Origin: JAIBJP01 sp036506175
GTDB taxonomy: Bacteria > Actinomycetota > Thermoleophilia > Gaiellales > Gaiellaceae
Length of the DNA stretch: 44,228 bases
Direction: 5' to 3'
Assembly (NCBI GenBank): GCA_036506175.1
Contig: DASXSE010000023.1
Location: 1-44,228 of the forward strand
The notes beneath the pieces were generated by a model, which worked only from the letters and a program-made list of their open reading frames with translations, did no database searches and was not told the DNA's origin. This document shows positions 15,985 to 24,827 of this stretch, one piece after another. The stretch's first letter is position 1. Each line of letters opens with the position of its first letter. A program made the translations under genes and the position numbers.

Positions 15985-16677
15985 ATGCGCCTGAACGCCT
16001 ACCTCGCGCGGGCAGGAGTCGCCTCGCGGCGCGGGGCCGAGGACCTGATCCGGTCCGGGCGGGTGCGAGTGAACGGCGAAGACGCGGGACTGGCCACGTT
16101 CGTGGGTCCGAACGACCTTGTCGAGTTGGACGGGCAGCGACTGGACCCCGAACCGCTTGCGTACGTTCTCCTGCACAAGCCCGCCGGTGTTGTCACGACC
16201 GCGCGTGATCCGCACGGGCGCCCGACGGTCGTCGACCTCGTTCAGCACGCACAACGTGTGGTGCCGGTGGGGCGGCTCGACGCGGACACCACCGGGGCGC
16301 TCGTGCTGACGAACGATGGGCCCCTCGCGCACCGGCTCATGCATCCGCGCTACGAGGTGGACAAGGTCTACGAGGTCGACGTGGAGGGCGAGCCGAGCTC
16401 CACGGCGCTTTCCCGGCTGGAGCAAGGAGTTGAGCTGGAGGACGGTATGACGTCGCCGGCGCAGGTTCGCCGGCTCGGCCCGTCACGTCTCGAGCTCACC
16501 ATCCACGAGGGCCGTAAGCATCAAGTGAAGAGGATGCTCGAGGCGGTAGGCCACGCGGTTCGGCGCCTGCATCGCAGCCGCTATGCAGGTCTCACGCTCG
16601 ACGGGCTCGCGCCCGGCGAGTGGCGAGAGCTCACACCCGAGGAGGTCGAGCTCCTACGTTCCCCAAGGGCTCCATAG
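15985..16677 (+). CDS. rluB: RluB/RsuA-type rRNA pseudouridine synthase
   Basis: 230 residues. An N-terminal S4 RNA-binding domain (MRLNAYLARAGVASRRGAED, 'IRSGRVRVNGE') precedes the catalytic domain. The catalytic Asp is in 'GRLDADTTGALVLTNDG', and the family closing motif is 'EGRKHQVKRMLEAVGHAV'. It isomerises a uridine in the large-subunit rRNA; RluB is the likely member given its position after scpA/scpB, but the exact site is inference. Its 3' end overlaps the RDD gene on the - strand by 24 nt. Confidence 0.92.
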   Translation: MRLNAYLARAGVASRRGAEDLIRSGRVRVNGEDAGLATFVGPNDLVELDGQRLDPEPLAYVLLHKPAGVVTTARDPHGRPTVVDLVQHAQRVVPVGRLDADTTGALVLTNDGPLAHRLMHPRYEVDKVYEVDVEGEPSSTALSRLEQGVELEDGMTSPAQVRRLGPSRLELTIHEGRKHQVKRMLEAVGHAVRRLHRSRYAGLTLDGLAPGEWRELTPEEVELLRSPRAP

Positions 16678-17289
16678 CCGGTCGGGCATCGACGTCGGAA
16701 CGACTTCCTCCACGACGACGAGACCGAAGAGCCGGTCCCAGAGCGTCCGGCCTTCGCGATCGACCAGCTTCCAGAGGCCGCCTACGACGGCGAGTATTAC
16801 GCCGGCGATCGCTGCCAACCGCCAATGCGCCTGTGCGTCCGTGAGTCCACCGTGCCTGTTCGCGCCGGCGGAGAGCCCGTATGCGTCGATTGATGCGAGA
16901 AAGAAGCCAAGCGACAGGAGGGCCCGCAGCCCCGCTTGGACGAGCTGCGGCTCGCGGCCGGTCGGATATGAAAACAGATGCACATCGAGGGCGCGCATCC
17001 CTAGCGTCGCGCCGCTCGCGTTGAACCACGCGAAGTACGCGACGATCACGCTCAGGCCTAGAGCCTGCGTCAGCCAGTAGATCACGTCGTGCGCGGCGCC
17101 ATTTAGCTCGTTGCCGAGCGTCTGGATCATCCCGAGCGGATAGCTGGCGAGGATGAAGAGGACGAATACGAGCGGCCAGTCCAGAGACGCGCCCGCGATG
17201 CGGCGCCAGAGCGGGGCCGCGACCGCACGGTAGGTCCCGTCCGCGGGGCCATAGGCAGGCGCCGCGCTACGGAAGAACGAAACCGACAC
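16654..17289 (-). CDS. RDD-family membrane protein
   Basis: 211 residues from GTG 17289, which overlaps the trpS 3' end by 23 nt; the frame remains open further upstream inside trpS, but those residues are frame-shifted trpS. 'APLWRRIAGASLDWPLVFVL' carries the Arg and Asp of the RDD signature. Four or so hydrophobic helices follow, with 'GATLGMRALDVHLFS' and 'GRTLWDRLFGLVVV' as typical RDD segments. RDD proteins are inner-membrane proteins, some shown to be Na+/H+ antiporters; no specific role can be given. Confidence 0.82.
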   Translation of the reverse strand: MSVSFFRSAAPAYGPADGTYRAVAAPLWRRIAGASLDWPLVFVLFILASYPLGMIQTLGNELNGAAHDVIYWLTQALGLSVIVAYFAWFNASGATLGMRALDVHLFSYPTGREPQLVQAGLRALLSLGFFLASIDAYGLSAGANRHGGLTDAQAHWRLAAIAGVILAVVGGLWKLVDREGRTLWDRLFGLVVVEEVVPTSMPDRLWSPWGT

Positions 17290-18247
17290 GGTCGTAGGCG
17301 AGCTTGAGCGTTTCCTCGGCGATCTCGCTCGCCTTGGCCGCGCCTCTGGCCAGAATCGCCCTGAGCTGCTCCGGATTGCCGCGCAGTTCGCCGTATCGCA
17401 ATCGGATCGGGTCGAGGAGCGCGACAACGGCTTCCGCGACGTCGCCTTTGAACTCGCCGTAGCCGCCCGCGTTGTAGCGCGACTCGATCTCGTCCGGCGT
17501 CGCGCCGGTCGCCACCGACATGATCTCGATCAGGTTCGTGACGCCCGGCTTGTCCTCCGCGCGGACGACCTCACGTCCCGAATCGGTGACTGCGGACCGA
17601 ACCTTGCGCCGGATCGTGTCCGGCGGATCGAGCAGGCCGATCGTCCCCTGCGGTGTGCCGCCGGTGGTCGACATCTTGCGGGCGGGCTCCTGGAGATCCA
17701 TGACGCGGGCCCCCACCTCGGGGTAGATCCCCTCTGGCAGCTTGAACGTCTCTCCGTAGCGGTTGTTGAAGCGCTCGGCGACGTCGCGAGTCAGCTCGAG
17801 ATGCTGCCGCTGATCGTCGCCGATCGGCACCTTGTCGGTCTGGTAGAGCAGGATGTCTGCTGCCATGAGAGCGGGATAGGTGAAGAGCCCTGCCGAGACC
17901 GACTCTTGCCCCTTTCCCTTTTCTTTGAACTGCGTCATCCGGCGCAACTCGCCGTAGGTCGCCATGCAGCTGACAATCCAAGCCGCCTGCGTGTGCGCCG
18001 GCACATGGCTCTGCACGAAGATGGTCGAGCGCTCGGGATCCAGCCCGGTCGCAAGCAGCATTGCGGCCAGGTCGAGCGTCGATTCGCGCAGCGTCTCGGG
18101 GTCCTGCGGAGTCGTGATCGAGTGGAGGTCGACGATGCAGAAGAAGGCATCGCCGAGGTCCTGCGTTGCTGCGTACTGGCGAAAACCTCCGCTGTAATTC
18201 CCGAAATGCTTAGCGCCGGTGGGTTGGATGCCGGAAAAGATGCGCAC
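17267..18247 (-). CDS. trpS: Tryptophanyl-tRNA synthetase
   Basis: 326 residues, normal for bacterial TrpS. The class I HIGH-like signature is 'PTGAKHFGNY' at residues 10-19, and the KMSKS loop reads 'ARKMSTTGGTPQGTI'. 'CIVDLHSITTPQDP', 'QTDKVPIGDDQRQHLELTRD' and 'RRKVRSAVTDSG' are all typical. It charges tRNA-Trp in the cytoplasm. It is divergent from the DAHP synthase gene with 41 bp between starts, so both promoters must overlap in that gap or in coding sequence. Confidence 0.97.
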   Translation of the reverse strand: MRIFSGIQPTGAKHFGNYSGGFRQYAATQDLGDAFFCIVDLHSITTPQDPETLRESTLDLAAMLLATGLDPERSTIFVQSHVPAHTQAAWIVSCMATYGELRRMTQFKEKGKGQESVSAGLFTYPALMAADILLYQTDKVPIGDDQRQHLELTRDVAERFNNRYGETFKLPEGIYPEVGARVMDLQEPARKMSTTGGTPQGTIGLLDPPDTIRRKVRSAVTDSGREVVRAEDKPGVTNLIEIMSVATGATPDEIESRYNAGGYGEFKGDVAEAVVALLDPIRLRYGELRGNPEQLRAILARGAAKASEIAEETLKLAYDRVGFVLP

Positions 18248-18288
18248 GGTTCGGGCCTGATTATCCCAGCACTACACTGAGAACCCTG

Positions 18289-19668
18289 ATGGCTATCTCC
18301 GGCTCCGTTTGGTCGCCTTCTTCGTGGCGCTCGTTCCCCGCGCTCCATCAGCCCGAGTGGCCGAGCGAGGAACGGGCCGAGGCTGCCCGCGAGAAGCTGG
18401 CGAGTGTGCCGCCGCTCGTTTTCGCCGGAGAAGCTCGGAACCTGAAGGCACGACTGGCCGAGGTGGCCGCGGGCCGTGCGTTCCTGCTCCAGGCCGGCGA
18501 CTGCGCGGAGTCGTTCCACGACGTCTCAGCGATCCACATCCGCGAGAAGCTCAAGATCCTTCTTCAGATGGCGGCTGTGCTTACCTACGGCGCCACGCTG
18601 CCCGTGACCAAGGTCGGCCGGATCGCAGGCCAGTTCGCGAAGGCCCGCACCTCGCCGACCGAGGACTCTCCGAATGGCGAAATACCGAGCTTCCGCGGGC
18701 ACATGATCCACGACGACGCTCCAACGGAGGCAGCGCGCATTCCTGATCCCGAGCGGATGGTGAACGCGTACTACCACGCGACGTCGACGCTCAACCTCAT
18801 GCGCGCGTTCACGAAGGGCGGCTTCGCCGACCTCACCCGGGTACACGAGTGGAACCAGGAGTTCGTTGCGTCATCGCCTGAGGGCCGTCGGTACGAGCAG
18901 CTCGCTACCGAAATCGAACGGGCTTTGCGCTTCATGGCCGCCTGCGGGATCGACGTCGCCGCCGAGCCCAAGCTCCACCAAGTAGACGTCTGGACCAGCC
19001 ACGAGGGGTTGGTGTTGGACTACGAGGAGGCGTTGACGCGCCGCGACTCGACGACCGGCGACTGGTACTGCTGCTCGGGGCACATGCTCTGGATCGGCGA
19101 GCGCACGCGCGATCCGCGCGGTGCCCAAGTCGAATTCTTCTCGGGTGTCCATAACCCGCTCGGCGTGAAGATCGGGCCGACGGCCAGTGCGGACGACGTG
19201 CTCGAGCTCTGCGAGCGGCTCAATCCCGGACGCGTTCCCGGGCGGCTGACGCTCGTCGCACGGATGGGCTCGGAAAAGGTCTTCGAGCTCCTGCCGCCGC
19301 TCCTGCGAGCTGTTCGGGAGGCCGAGCATCCGGTTGTCTGGGCGTGCGACCCGATGCACGCGAACGTTTTCAAGACGGACTCGGGCGTGAAGACCCGGCG
19401 CTTCGACGCGATCATGGCCGAGATCGAAGGCTTCTTCGCAGCCTGTCGGCGGGAGCGCGTCTGGCCGGGAGGCGTCCATATCGAGTTCACCGGCGAGGAC
19501 GTGACCGAGTGCCTCGGCGGTTCCGAGGCAGTGCTCGAGGAGCAGCTCTCGTCTCGGTACATGACGCTCTGCGACCCGCGCCTGAACGCGCGGCAATCGC
19601 TCGACCTTGCCTTCCGCGTGGCGGAGCTCATGCGCCAGCGCGGCCCGGTCGACACCCTCGACGCTTGA
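18289..19668 (+). CDS. aroG: 3-deoxy-7-phosphoheptulonate (DAHP) synthase, class II
   Basis: 459 residues, typical of the plant-type class II enzyme. Hallmarks: 'SWRSFPALHQPEWPSEE', 'PPLVFAGEARNLKARLAEVA', 'LLQAGDCAESF' with the active-site Cys, 'TLPVTKVGRIAGQFAKARTS', 'WTSHEGLVLDYEEALTR', 'GVHNPLGVKIGPTA' and 'VWACDPMHANVFKTDSGVKT'. It condenses PEP and erythrose-4-phosphate at the start of the shikimate pathway. It is followed after 1 nt by tyrA and then aroA, forming an aromatic amino acid operon. The gene symbol follows actinobacterial usage; 'aroF/aroH' are also used for class II. Confidence 0.96.
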   Translation: MAISGSVWSPSSWRSFPALHQPEWPSEERAEAAREKLASVPPLVFAGEARNLKARLAEVAAGRAFLLQAGDCAESFHDVSAIHIREKLKILLQMAAVLTYGATLPVTKVGRIAGQFAKARTSPTEDSPNGEIPSFRGHMIHDDAPTEAARIPDPERMVNAYYHATSTLNLMRAFTKGGFADLTRVHEWNQEFVASSPEGRRYEQLATEIERALRFMAACGIDVAAEPKLHQVDVWTSHEGLVLDYEEALTRRDSTTGDWYCCSGHMLWIGERTRDPRGAQVEFFSGVHNPLGVKIGPTASADDVLELCERLNPGRVPGRLTLVARMGSEKVFELLPPLLRAVREAEHPVVWACDPMHANVFKTDSGVKTRRFDAIMAEIEGFFAACRRERVWPGGVHIEFTGEDVTECLGGSEAVLEEQLSSRYMTLCDPRLNARQSLDLAFRVAELMRQRGPVDTLDA

Positions 19669-19669
19669 A

Positions 19670-20767
19670 GTGGCGCTCCGCCGGCTTGCGATCGTCGGCA
19701 CCGGCCTGATTGGCGCGTCCGTCGGTCTCGCCGCAAGGCGCGCAGGCGTCCGGCAGGTCGTCGGCTACGACGCCGATCCCGAGGCGCTCGCTGTGGCCGG
19801 CGAGCGCGGGGCGGTCGAGCCCGTTGGGAGCCTGGTCGCGGCTGTGGAGGACGCAGAGCTCGCGGTTGTTGCCACCCCCGTGGCGACGCTGGGTGGGGAA
19901 GTCGACGCGGTTCTTGCTGCGAGTGACGGGGCAACAGTCACCGACGTCGGCTCCACGAAGGGACGGCTGTGTGAGCGGGTGGAGGATCGCGCTCGCTACA
20001 TCGGTGGTCATCCGGTGTGCGGATCGGAAGCGCGGGGGCCGGCCCACGCCTCCGCGGAGCTTTTCGAAGGCGCGACGTGGTTCCTCACACCGGTCGCCGA
20101 GACGCAGCCGGAGCGGTACGCGTCCTTGCACGCCTTCGTCGCGTCGCTTGGGGCTGTCCCTGTGGCAATCGATCCCACGGCGCACGATCGTCTTCTGGCG
20201 CTGACGAGCCATCTGCCACATGCGCTGGCAAATATCGTCCTGAACCACACCGGCTCGCTCCGCGTCGACGGCCACGAGCCGTTGGCCGCGGCGGGGGGGT
20301 CGCTGCGCGACATGACGCGGGTCGCAGGCGCGAATCCCCGCATCTGGATCGACATCTTCCTCGACAACGCCCGCGAGCTGAAAGCAGCGCTGGCCGAGCA
20401 TCGGCGGCGAGTCGAGGAGCTCGAGCGCGCCTTGGACTCCGGTGACGCTGGATGGCTCGCGCGCTGGATCGGGGAAGCCGGCGGGAATCGTCGGAGGCTG
20501 CTCGAGGAGGCGTTCACGGACGTCGGAAAGCTCCAACGCGTGCGGGTCCATGTGCCGGACCGGCCAGGTGTGCTCTCCGGGATCACCCAGGCGCTCGGCG
20601 CCGAGCAGATCAACATCGAGGACTTCGAGCTCCAACACCTGTCGCCCGAGCGTGGGGGAACGCTTTCGGTCCTGGTCGCCGGTGAGCGTGAGGCCCGGCG
20701 CGCGGCCGAGCTCCTCGAGGCACAGGGCTACTCCGTCATCGTCTCGCCGGTACTCGAAGACTCGTGA
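19670..20767 (+). CDS. tyrA: Prephenate dehydrogenase with C-terminal ACT domain
   Basis: 365 residues from GTG 19670, one base after the DAHP synthase stop. The NAD(P)-binding N-terminus is 'LAIVGTGLIGASVGLAARRA' with Asp of 'VVGYDADPEA' favouring NAD. 'DVGSTKG', 'GGHPVCGSEARGP' and 'HDRLLALTSHLPHALA' carry the catalytic His. Residues ~285-365 are an ACT domain (RVRVHVPDRPGVLSGITQAL), the likely site of tyrosine feedback. It oxidatively decarboxylates prephenate in tyrosine synthesis. It overlaps aroA by 4 nt (GTGA). Confidence 0.94.
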   Translation: MALRRLAIVGTGLIGASVGLAARRAGVRQVVGYDADPEALAVAGERGAVEPVGSLVAAVEDAELAVVATPVATLGGEVDAVLAASDGATVTDVGSTKGRLCERVEDRARYIGGHPVCGSEARGPAHASAELFEGATWFLTPVAETQPERYASLHAFVASLGAVPVAIDPTAHDRLLALTSHLPHALANIVLNHTGSLRVDGHEPLAAAGGSLRDMTRVAGANPRIWIDIFLDNARELKAALAEHRRRVEELERALDSGDAGWLARWIGEAGGNRRRLLEEAFTDVGKLQRVRVHVPDRPGVLSGITQALGAEQINIEDFELQHLSPERGGTLSVLVAGEREARRAAELLEAQGYSVIVSPVLEDS

Positions 20768-22056
20768 GTGAGGTGGTCGTCGAGCCCGCTGCGTCGCTGC
20801 GCGGCGATCTCGCTGTGCCGGGGGACAAGTCCATCACGCACCGGGCGTTCTTGCTCGGTGCAGTCGCCGATGGGGACAGTCGTGTCAGCCGGGCCGGAAT
20901 GTCGGCGGACACGCTCTCGACGGTCGACGCTGTGCGCGCGCTCGGCGCCGAGGTGCAAGTCGGGGGCGATCAGGCGGTCGTGCGTGGAGCCGGGCTGCGC
21001 GGCTTGCGCGCCCCGGGTGAGCCGGTCGACTGCGGCAATGCGGGGACGCTCATGCGCCTCCTGACGGGGGTGCTCGCGGGTCAGGAGGGTCGATTCGAGC
21101 TGGTCGGCGACGAGTCGCTCAGCCGCCGTCCCTTGGATCGAATCGCGGAACCGCTTGGGCTGATGGGGGCTCGGGTCGAGACGACGGACGGGCACGCGCC
21201 TCTGACCATCGAAGGCGGGCGGCTGACGCCGATTCGTTACGAGCTGCCCGTGGCGAGCGCGCAGGTCAAGTCGTGCGTGCTGCTCGCGGGGGTATATGCG
21301 TCGGACGGGCCGACGGTGGTCGTCGAACCGGCGCCGACCCGCGACCACACGGAACGGATGCTGGAGGGGATGGGGGTGCGCGTGCGGCGGAAGCTCGGGG
21401 AGGCGGCCGTGTGGCCGGCCGACCGCCTGCAGCCGCTCTCAATCGAGATCCCAGGTGATTTCTCGTCGGCGGCCCCGTTCGTCGCAGCCGCGACACTCCT
21501 CTCGGGGTCGGAGCTGCGGCTGCACGGCGTCGGAATCAACCCGACGCGGACCGGTTTCCTGACGGTGCTCGAGCGCATGGGAGCGCGGGTGTCGGTGTTC
21601 AACCGGCGTAGTGAGGGGGGCGAGCCGGTGGGCGACCTCGAGGTGGCGGCCACAGATTTGGTCGCGACAACGGTGCGGGCGCGCGAGGTGCCGACGCTCG
21701 TGGACGAGCTGCCCTTGTTCGCGCTCGTCGCGGGAATGGCACATGGAGACAGCGTCGTCCAAGGCGCAACGGAGTTGCGCGTCAAGGAATCCGATCGAAT
21801 TGAAAGCGTGAAAAACGTGCTTCGACCTCTTGGAATCCGGATCGAAACCCGGCAGGATGGCTTCCGGGTGCGTGGGGTTCCCTCCCGCCCTAAGGGCGGG
21901 GGTGTGGTAGACGCCGTTGGTGATCACCGCATCGCGATGCTCGCGGCCGTCGCCGGGCTCGTCTCGCGCGAGCGGGTGCGCATCGAAGGAGCCGAAAGCG
22001 TCGGGGTAAGCTTCCCCGACTTCTTCGCGATGCTCGAGTCGATCGCGGTCAGATAA
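20764..22056 (+). CDS. aroA: 5-enolpyruvylshikimate-3-phosphate synthase
   Basis: 430 residues from GTG 20764, overlapping the tyrA stop. 'VPGDKSITHRAFLLGAVADG', 'DCGNAGTLMRLLTGVLAGQ', 'DESLSRRPLDRIAEPLGLMG' and 'LRVKESDRIESVKNVLRPLG' hold the substrate Lys/Ser/Arg residues, and the end motif is 'GDHRIAMLAAVAGL'. It joins PEP to shikimate-3-phosphate, the sixth shikimate step. The glyphosate-site segment reads 'CGNAGTLMR', the typical sensitive-type sequence. cmk begins 14 nt later, and the pair is often adjacent in bacteria. Confidence 0.96.
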   Translation: MSEVVVEPAASLRGDLAVPGDKSITHRAFLLGAVADGDSRVSRAGMSADTLSTVDAVRALGAEVQVGGDQAVVRGAGLRGLRAPGEPVDCGNAGTLMRLLTGVLAGQEGRFELVGDESLSRRPLDRIAEPLGLMGARVETTDGHAPLTIEGGRLTPIRYELPVASAQVKSCVLLAGVYASDGPTVVVEPAPTRDHTERMLEGMGVRVRRKLGEAAVWPADRLQPLSIEIPGDFSSAAPFVAAATLLSGSELRLHGVGINPTRTGFLTVLERMGARVSVFNRRSEGGEPVGDLEVAATDLVATTVRAREVPTLVDELPLFALVAGMAHGDSVVQGATELRVKESDRIESVKNVLRPLGIRIETRQDGFRVRGVPSRPKGGGVVDAVGDHRIAMLAAVAGLVSRERVRIEGAESVGVSFPDFFAMLESIAVR

Positions 22057-22070
22057 GCGCGGGAGGAGCG

Positions 22071-22703
22071 ATGATCGTGGCCATAGACGGCCCGGCCGGA
22101 GCCGGCAAGAGCACGGTTGCGCGGTCACTCTCCGACCGCCTCGGGTTTCGCTATCTCGACACGGGCGCCATGTATCGCGCCCTCACCCACCTCGCTCTCG
22201 AGGAAGGCGTCGACCTCGAAGACGGCTCCGCGCTCGAAGCTCTAGCCGAGTCGTCACCGATCATGTTCGAGAGCGACCGAGTCCTCATTCGCGGCGAGGA
22301 CGTCACAGAAGCCATCCGGCTCCCGGAGATCGACCGTGTCGTCTCCACGGTCGCGCGCCATCCCGAGGTACGACGCGTCATGCGTGAGCGCCAGCGGGAC
22401 CTCGCGCATCAGGGGGACGCCGTGATCGAGGGTCGCGACATCGGGACGGTCGTCTGTCCGGACGCCGATGTGAAGGTCTACCTCGTCGCCGACGCTGCCG
22501 AGCGCGCACGCCGGCGCGTGGCCGACCGCCCCGAGATCGGCGCCGAGGCGCTCGCCACCGACCTGCGCCTGCGCGACCAGCGCGACGCGGCGCAGATGGA
22601 GCCGGCCGCCGACGCGGAGACGATCGACACGACCGATCTCAGCATCGACGAGGTCGTCGAGCGGATCGCGCGCCTGATCGAAGAGCGGACGAAGGCCGCA
22701 TGA
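22071..22703 (+). CDS. cmk: Cytidylate kinase
   Basis: 210 residues from an ATG with GGGAGGAG upstream, one of the clearest ribosome-binding sites in this operon. The P-loop is 'IDGPAGAGKSTVARSL' at the N-terminus, followed by 'YLDTGAMYRALTHLAL', 'VSTVARHPEVRRVMRERQRD' and 'IEGRDIGTVVCPDADVKVYL'. It phosphorylates CMP and dCMP. It overlaps plsC by 4 nt (ATGA). Confidence 0.96.
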   Translation: MIVAIDGPAGAGKSTVARSLSDRLGFRYLDTGAMYRALTHLALEEGVDLEDGSALEALAESSPIMFESDRVLIRGEDVTEAIRLPEIDRVVSTVARHPEVRRVMRERQRDLAHQGDAVIEGRDIGTVVCPDADVKVYLVADAAERARRRVADRPEIGAEALATDLRLRDQRDAAQMEPAADAETIDTTDLSIDEVVERIARLIEERTKAA

Positions 22704-23380
22704 GCGCCTACAACTCCCTCGTCTACTGGACGATCGGGAAGGGCCTCATCGGTACCTTCACCCGCTCGATGATCCGGCTCAAGGGCTACGGCAAGGAGCG
22801 CGTTCCGCGCGAGGGCGGCGCCGTCCTCGCCATGAACCACTTCTCGTACGCCGACCCGCCGGCCTTCGGCGTTCTCTGCCCGCGACGCATCGTCTTCGTC
22901 GCCAAGGTGGAGCTCCACGGCCTCCCCGGCTTCGGAGAGCTCATGCGCGCCCATGGCGCCCTCGCCGTCCGGCGCGGCGAGTCTGACCGCGAAGCACTGC
23001 GGCTCATGCGCGAGACCGTCCGCAGCAACGACCTACTCGGCCTCTTCGTGGAAGGCACCCGGCAACGTCAAGGGGTTCCCGGGGAGGCCAAGCCGGGCGC
23101 CGCAATGGTCGCGATCCAGGAGGGTGTTCCCGTCATCCCCGCCGCGATCGAGGGCTCCCAGCGCTGGAAGTGGGGGAATTGGGGGGAGGTGTCCGTTGCG
23201 TTCGGGGAGCCGATGCGATTCGACGAATATCCGCGGAACTCGCGCGGCTACCGCGAGGCCACCGACGAGATCGAGGCCGAGATCCTCCGCCTCTGGGAGT
23301 TCCTGGTCCGGATGCACGAGCTCGGCCGGCCCGACGCGCAGCCGCCACGCCGCGAACACGTTCCGTCCAAAGTCGGATGA
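22700..23380 (+). CDS. plsC: 1-acyl-sn-glycerol-3-phosphate acyltransferase (PlsC family)
   Basis: 226 residues starting in an ATGA overlap with cmk. Acyltransferase motif I is 'MNHFSYADPPAFG' with catalytic His and Asp, and motif III is 'LFVEGTRQRQG'. 'VPVIPAAIEGSQRW' is motif IV. It probably acylates lysophosphatidate at the membrane, making phosphatidate; substrate detail is inferred from the family. The C-terminal codons lie in the left arm of a 10-bp inverted repeat (23364-23422). The neighbouring gpsA also serves phospholipid synthesis. Confidence 0.88.
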   Translation: MSAYNSLVYWTIGKGLIGTFTRSMIRLKGYGKERVPREGGAVLAMNHFSYADPPAFGVLCPRRIVFVAKVELHGLPGFGELMRAHGALAVRRGESDREALRLMRETVRSNDLLGLFVEGTRQRQGVPGEAKPGAAMVAIQEGVPVIPAAIEGSQRWKWGNWGEVSVAFGEPMRFDEYPRNSRGYREATDEIEAEILRLWEFLVRMHELGRPDAQPPRREHVPSKVG

Positions 23381-23422
23381 CCGTCGCTCGCCTCCGGCTC
23401 GCTCGCCGTGCCACTTTGGACG
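23364..23422. promoter_or_regulatory. 10-bp inverted repeat spanning the plsC stop codon
   Basis: CGTCCAAAGT (23364-23373) and ACTTTGGACG (23413-23422) form a perfect 10-bp stem with a 39-nt loop that contains the plsC TGA. It is the first of three hairpins in the plsC-der gap. Confidence 0.5.
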
Positions 23423-23457
23423 CGCCAGCGTTCCAACGAGCCCCCTTCTTTGACGCA

Positions 23458-23483
23458 GTGAGGGAACCTCCCGGTTCCCTCAC
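23458..23483. terminator. 11-bp hairpin between plsC and der
   Basis: GTGAGGGAACC (23458-23468), a TCCC loop, and GGTTCCCTCAC (23473-23483): a perfect 11-bp stem. It could end the aro-cmk-plsC transcript or attenuate it before der. No U-tract follows on either strand. Confidence 0.6.
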
Positions 23484-23498
23484 ACACCCTCCACACGC

Positions 23499-23523
23499 TC
23501 ATCGGCCAGAGATCGGCCGATGA
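23499..23523 (+). promoter_or_regulatory. Hairpin enclosing the der start codon
   Basis: TCATCGGCC (23499-23507) pairs with GGCCGATGA (23515-23523) around a 7-nt loop. The right arm includes the der ATG (23520-23522), and no Shine-Dalgarno is visible. If formed in the mRNA, this would hide the start codon. Confidence 0.5.
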
Positions 23524-24827
23524 ACGCGCCGCTGCTCGGCACGGTCGCCGTCGTCGGCTTTCCGAACGTCGGCAAGTCGACGCTCGTCAATCGGTTGTCC
23601 GCGACCCGCGAGGCGGTGGTCTTCGAGACGCCGGGGGTGACTCGTGACCGCAAGGAGGTCGTCTGCGAGTGGGTCGGCAAGCGCTTCATCCTGGTCGACA
23701 CCGGCGGTGTCGACGTCGTCGACCCGTCCCCGCTCACGAAAGACGTCGCGGAGCAGGCGCAGCGCGCCGTGGAGGAGGCCGACCTCGTGCTCTTCGTCAC
23801 CGACACGCGTGCCGGAGTCACACCGGGTGACGAGGAGATCGCGGCCATCCTTCGCCGCGCGCGCAAGCCCGTCCTCCTCGCTGCCAACAAGATCGACGAC
23901 CCCGTCCGCGACACCGAGGCGCTCGAGTTCCACCGGCTCGGGCTCGGAGATCCAATCCCGGTCTCAGCGCTGCACGGTCACGGAACCGGTGATCTCCTCG
24001 ACCGGATCGTGGCCGAGCTTCCTGGAGAGGCTCGCGAGGAAGTCGGTGAAGACGCCATCCACGTCGCGATTCTGGGGCGCCCCAATGTTGGGAAGTCGAG
24101 TCTGCTCAACGCGCTCGTCGGACAGGACCGGGTCATCGTCTCGGACGTTCCCGGCACGACGCGCGACTCGATCGACACCGTGCTCCAGCGCGGTGACCGA
24201 ACCTTCGTCCTCGTGGATACGGCAGGCATGCGCCGCAAGCGGCGGCAGCGCCAGGGAGTGGAGTACTACTCGGAGCTGCGGGCGATCCGCGCGGCCGAAC
24301 GGGCGGATGTCGCGCTCGTCCTCGTGGACGCGAGCGAAGGACTCGTCGACCAAGATCTCGCGGTGGCCGACATCGGACGCACGGCTGGCGACGCCACGCT
24401 CGTCGTCCTGTCCAAATGGGACATAGCCACTGTCGGGATCGAGGACGTACGCGACCGCATCGAGGATCGATTGCGCCAGCGGCCGCCAATTGCTGCGGTC
24501 TCGGCCAAGACCGGGCGCGGGGTGGGCCGCCTACTCGATCGCGTCGAAGAGCTGTACGAGAAGCACACAGCCCGCATCTCGACGGGTGAATTGAATCGAT
24601 TCCTCGCGGAGCTGCGCAAGCAGCGTCCCGGCCCGGCGCGTAACAGCAAACGCCTGAACCTCCTCTACGGGACTCAGGTGAGCGCCAGGCCGCCGCGCTT
24701 CCGCTTCTTCGTCAACGATCCGGGGCTCGTGACGCGCGACTACGGGTACTGGGTGGAAAACCGCGTGCGCGAGCGCTTCGAGCTCGCCGGCGTCCCCGTC
24801 ATCATCGATTTCGTGCGCCGCGCATGA
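23520..24827 (+). CDS. der: Ribosome-assembly GTPase Der (EngA)
   Basis: 435 residues with two tandem GTPase domains. The first has 'GFPNVGKSTLVNRL', 'DTGGVD' and 'ANKID'; the second has 'GRPNVGKSSLLNALVG', 'VDTAGMRRKRRQR' and 'LSKWD'. A C-terminal KH-like domain ends 'NDPGLVTRDYGYWVENRVRE'. It acts in 50S subunit maturation. It overlaps gpsA by 4 nt (ATGA). The start codon lies in a hairpin (see 23499-23523). Confidence 0.97.
   Translation: MNAPLLGTVAVVGFPNVGKSTLVNRLSATREAVVFETPGVTRDRKEVVCEWVGKRFILVDTGGVDVVDPSPLTKDVAEQAQRAVEEADLVLFVTDTRAGVTPGDEEIAAILRRARKPVLLAANKIDDPVRDTEALEFHRLGLGDPIPVSALHGHGTGDLLDRIVAELPGEAREEVGEDAIHVAILGRPNVGKSSLLNALVGQDRVIVSDVPGTTRDSIDTVLQRGDRTFVLVDTAGMRRKRRQRQGVEYYSELRAIRAAERADVALVLVDASEGLVDQDLAVADIGRTAGDATLVVLSKWDIATVGIEDVRDRIEDRLRQRPPIAAVSAKTGRGVGRLLDRVEELYEKHTARISTGELNRFLAELRKQRPGPARNSKRLNLLYGTQVSARPPRFRFFVNDPGLVTRDYGYWVENRVRERFELAGVPVIIDFVRRA

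Noticed and set aside
17660..17700. TrpS KMSKS loop reading KMSTT as a sign of inactivity
   Set aside because: KMSTS/KMSTT variants are common in actinobacterial TrpS, and the rest of the loop is typical.
21884..21900. Palindrome CCCGCCCTAAGGGCGGG inside aroA, possibly an inserted repeat
   Set aside because: The protein around it (GVPSRPKGGGVVDAVGDHRIAM) keeps about the expected spacing to GDHRIAM, so no insertion is needed; it can be explained by coding for Arg-Pro-Lys-Gly-Gly.
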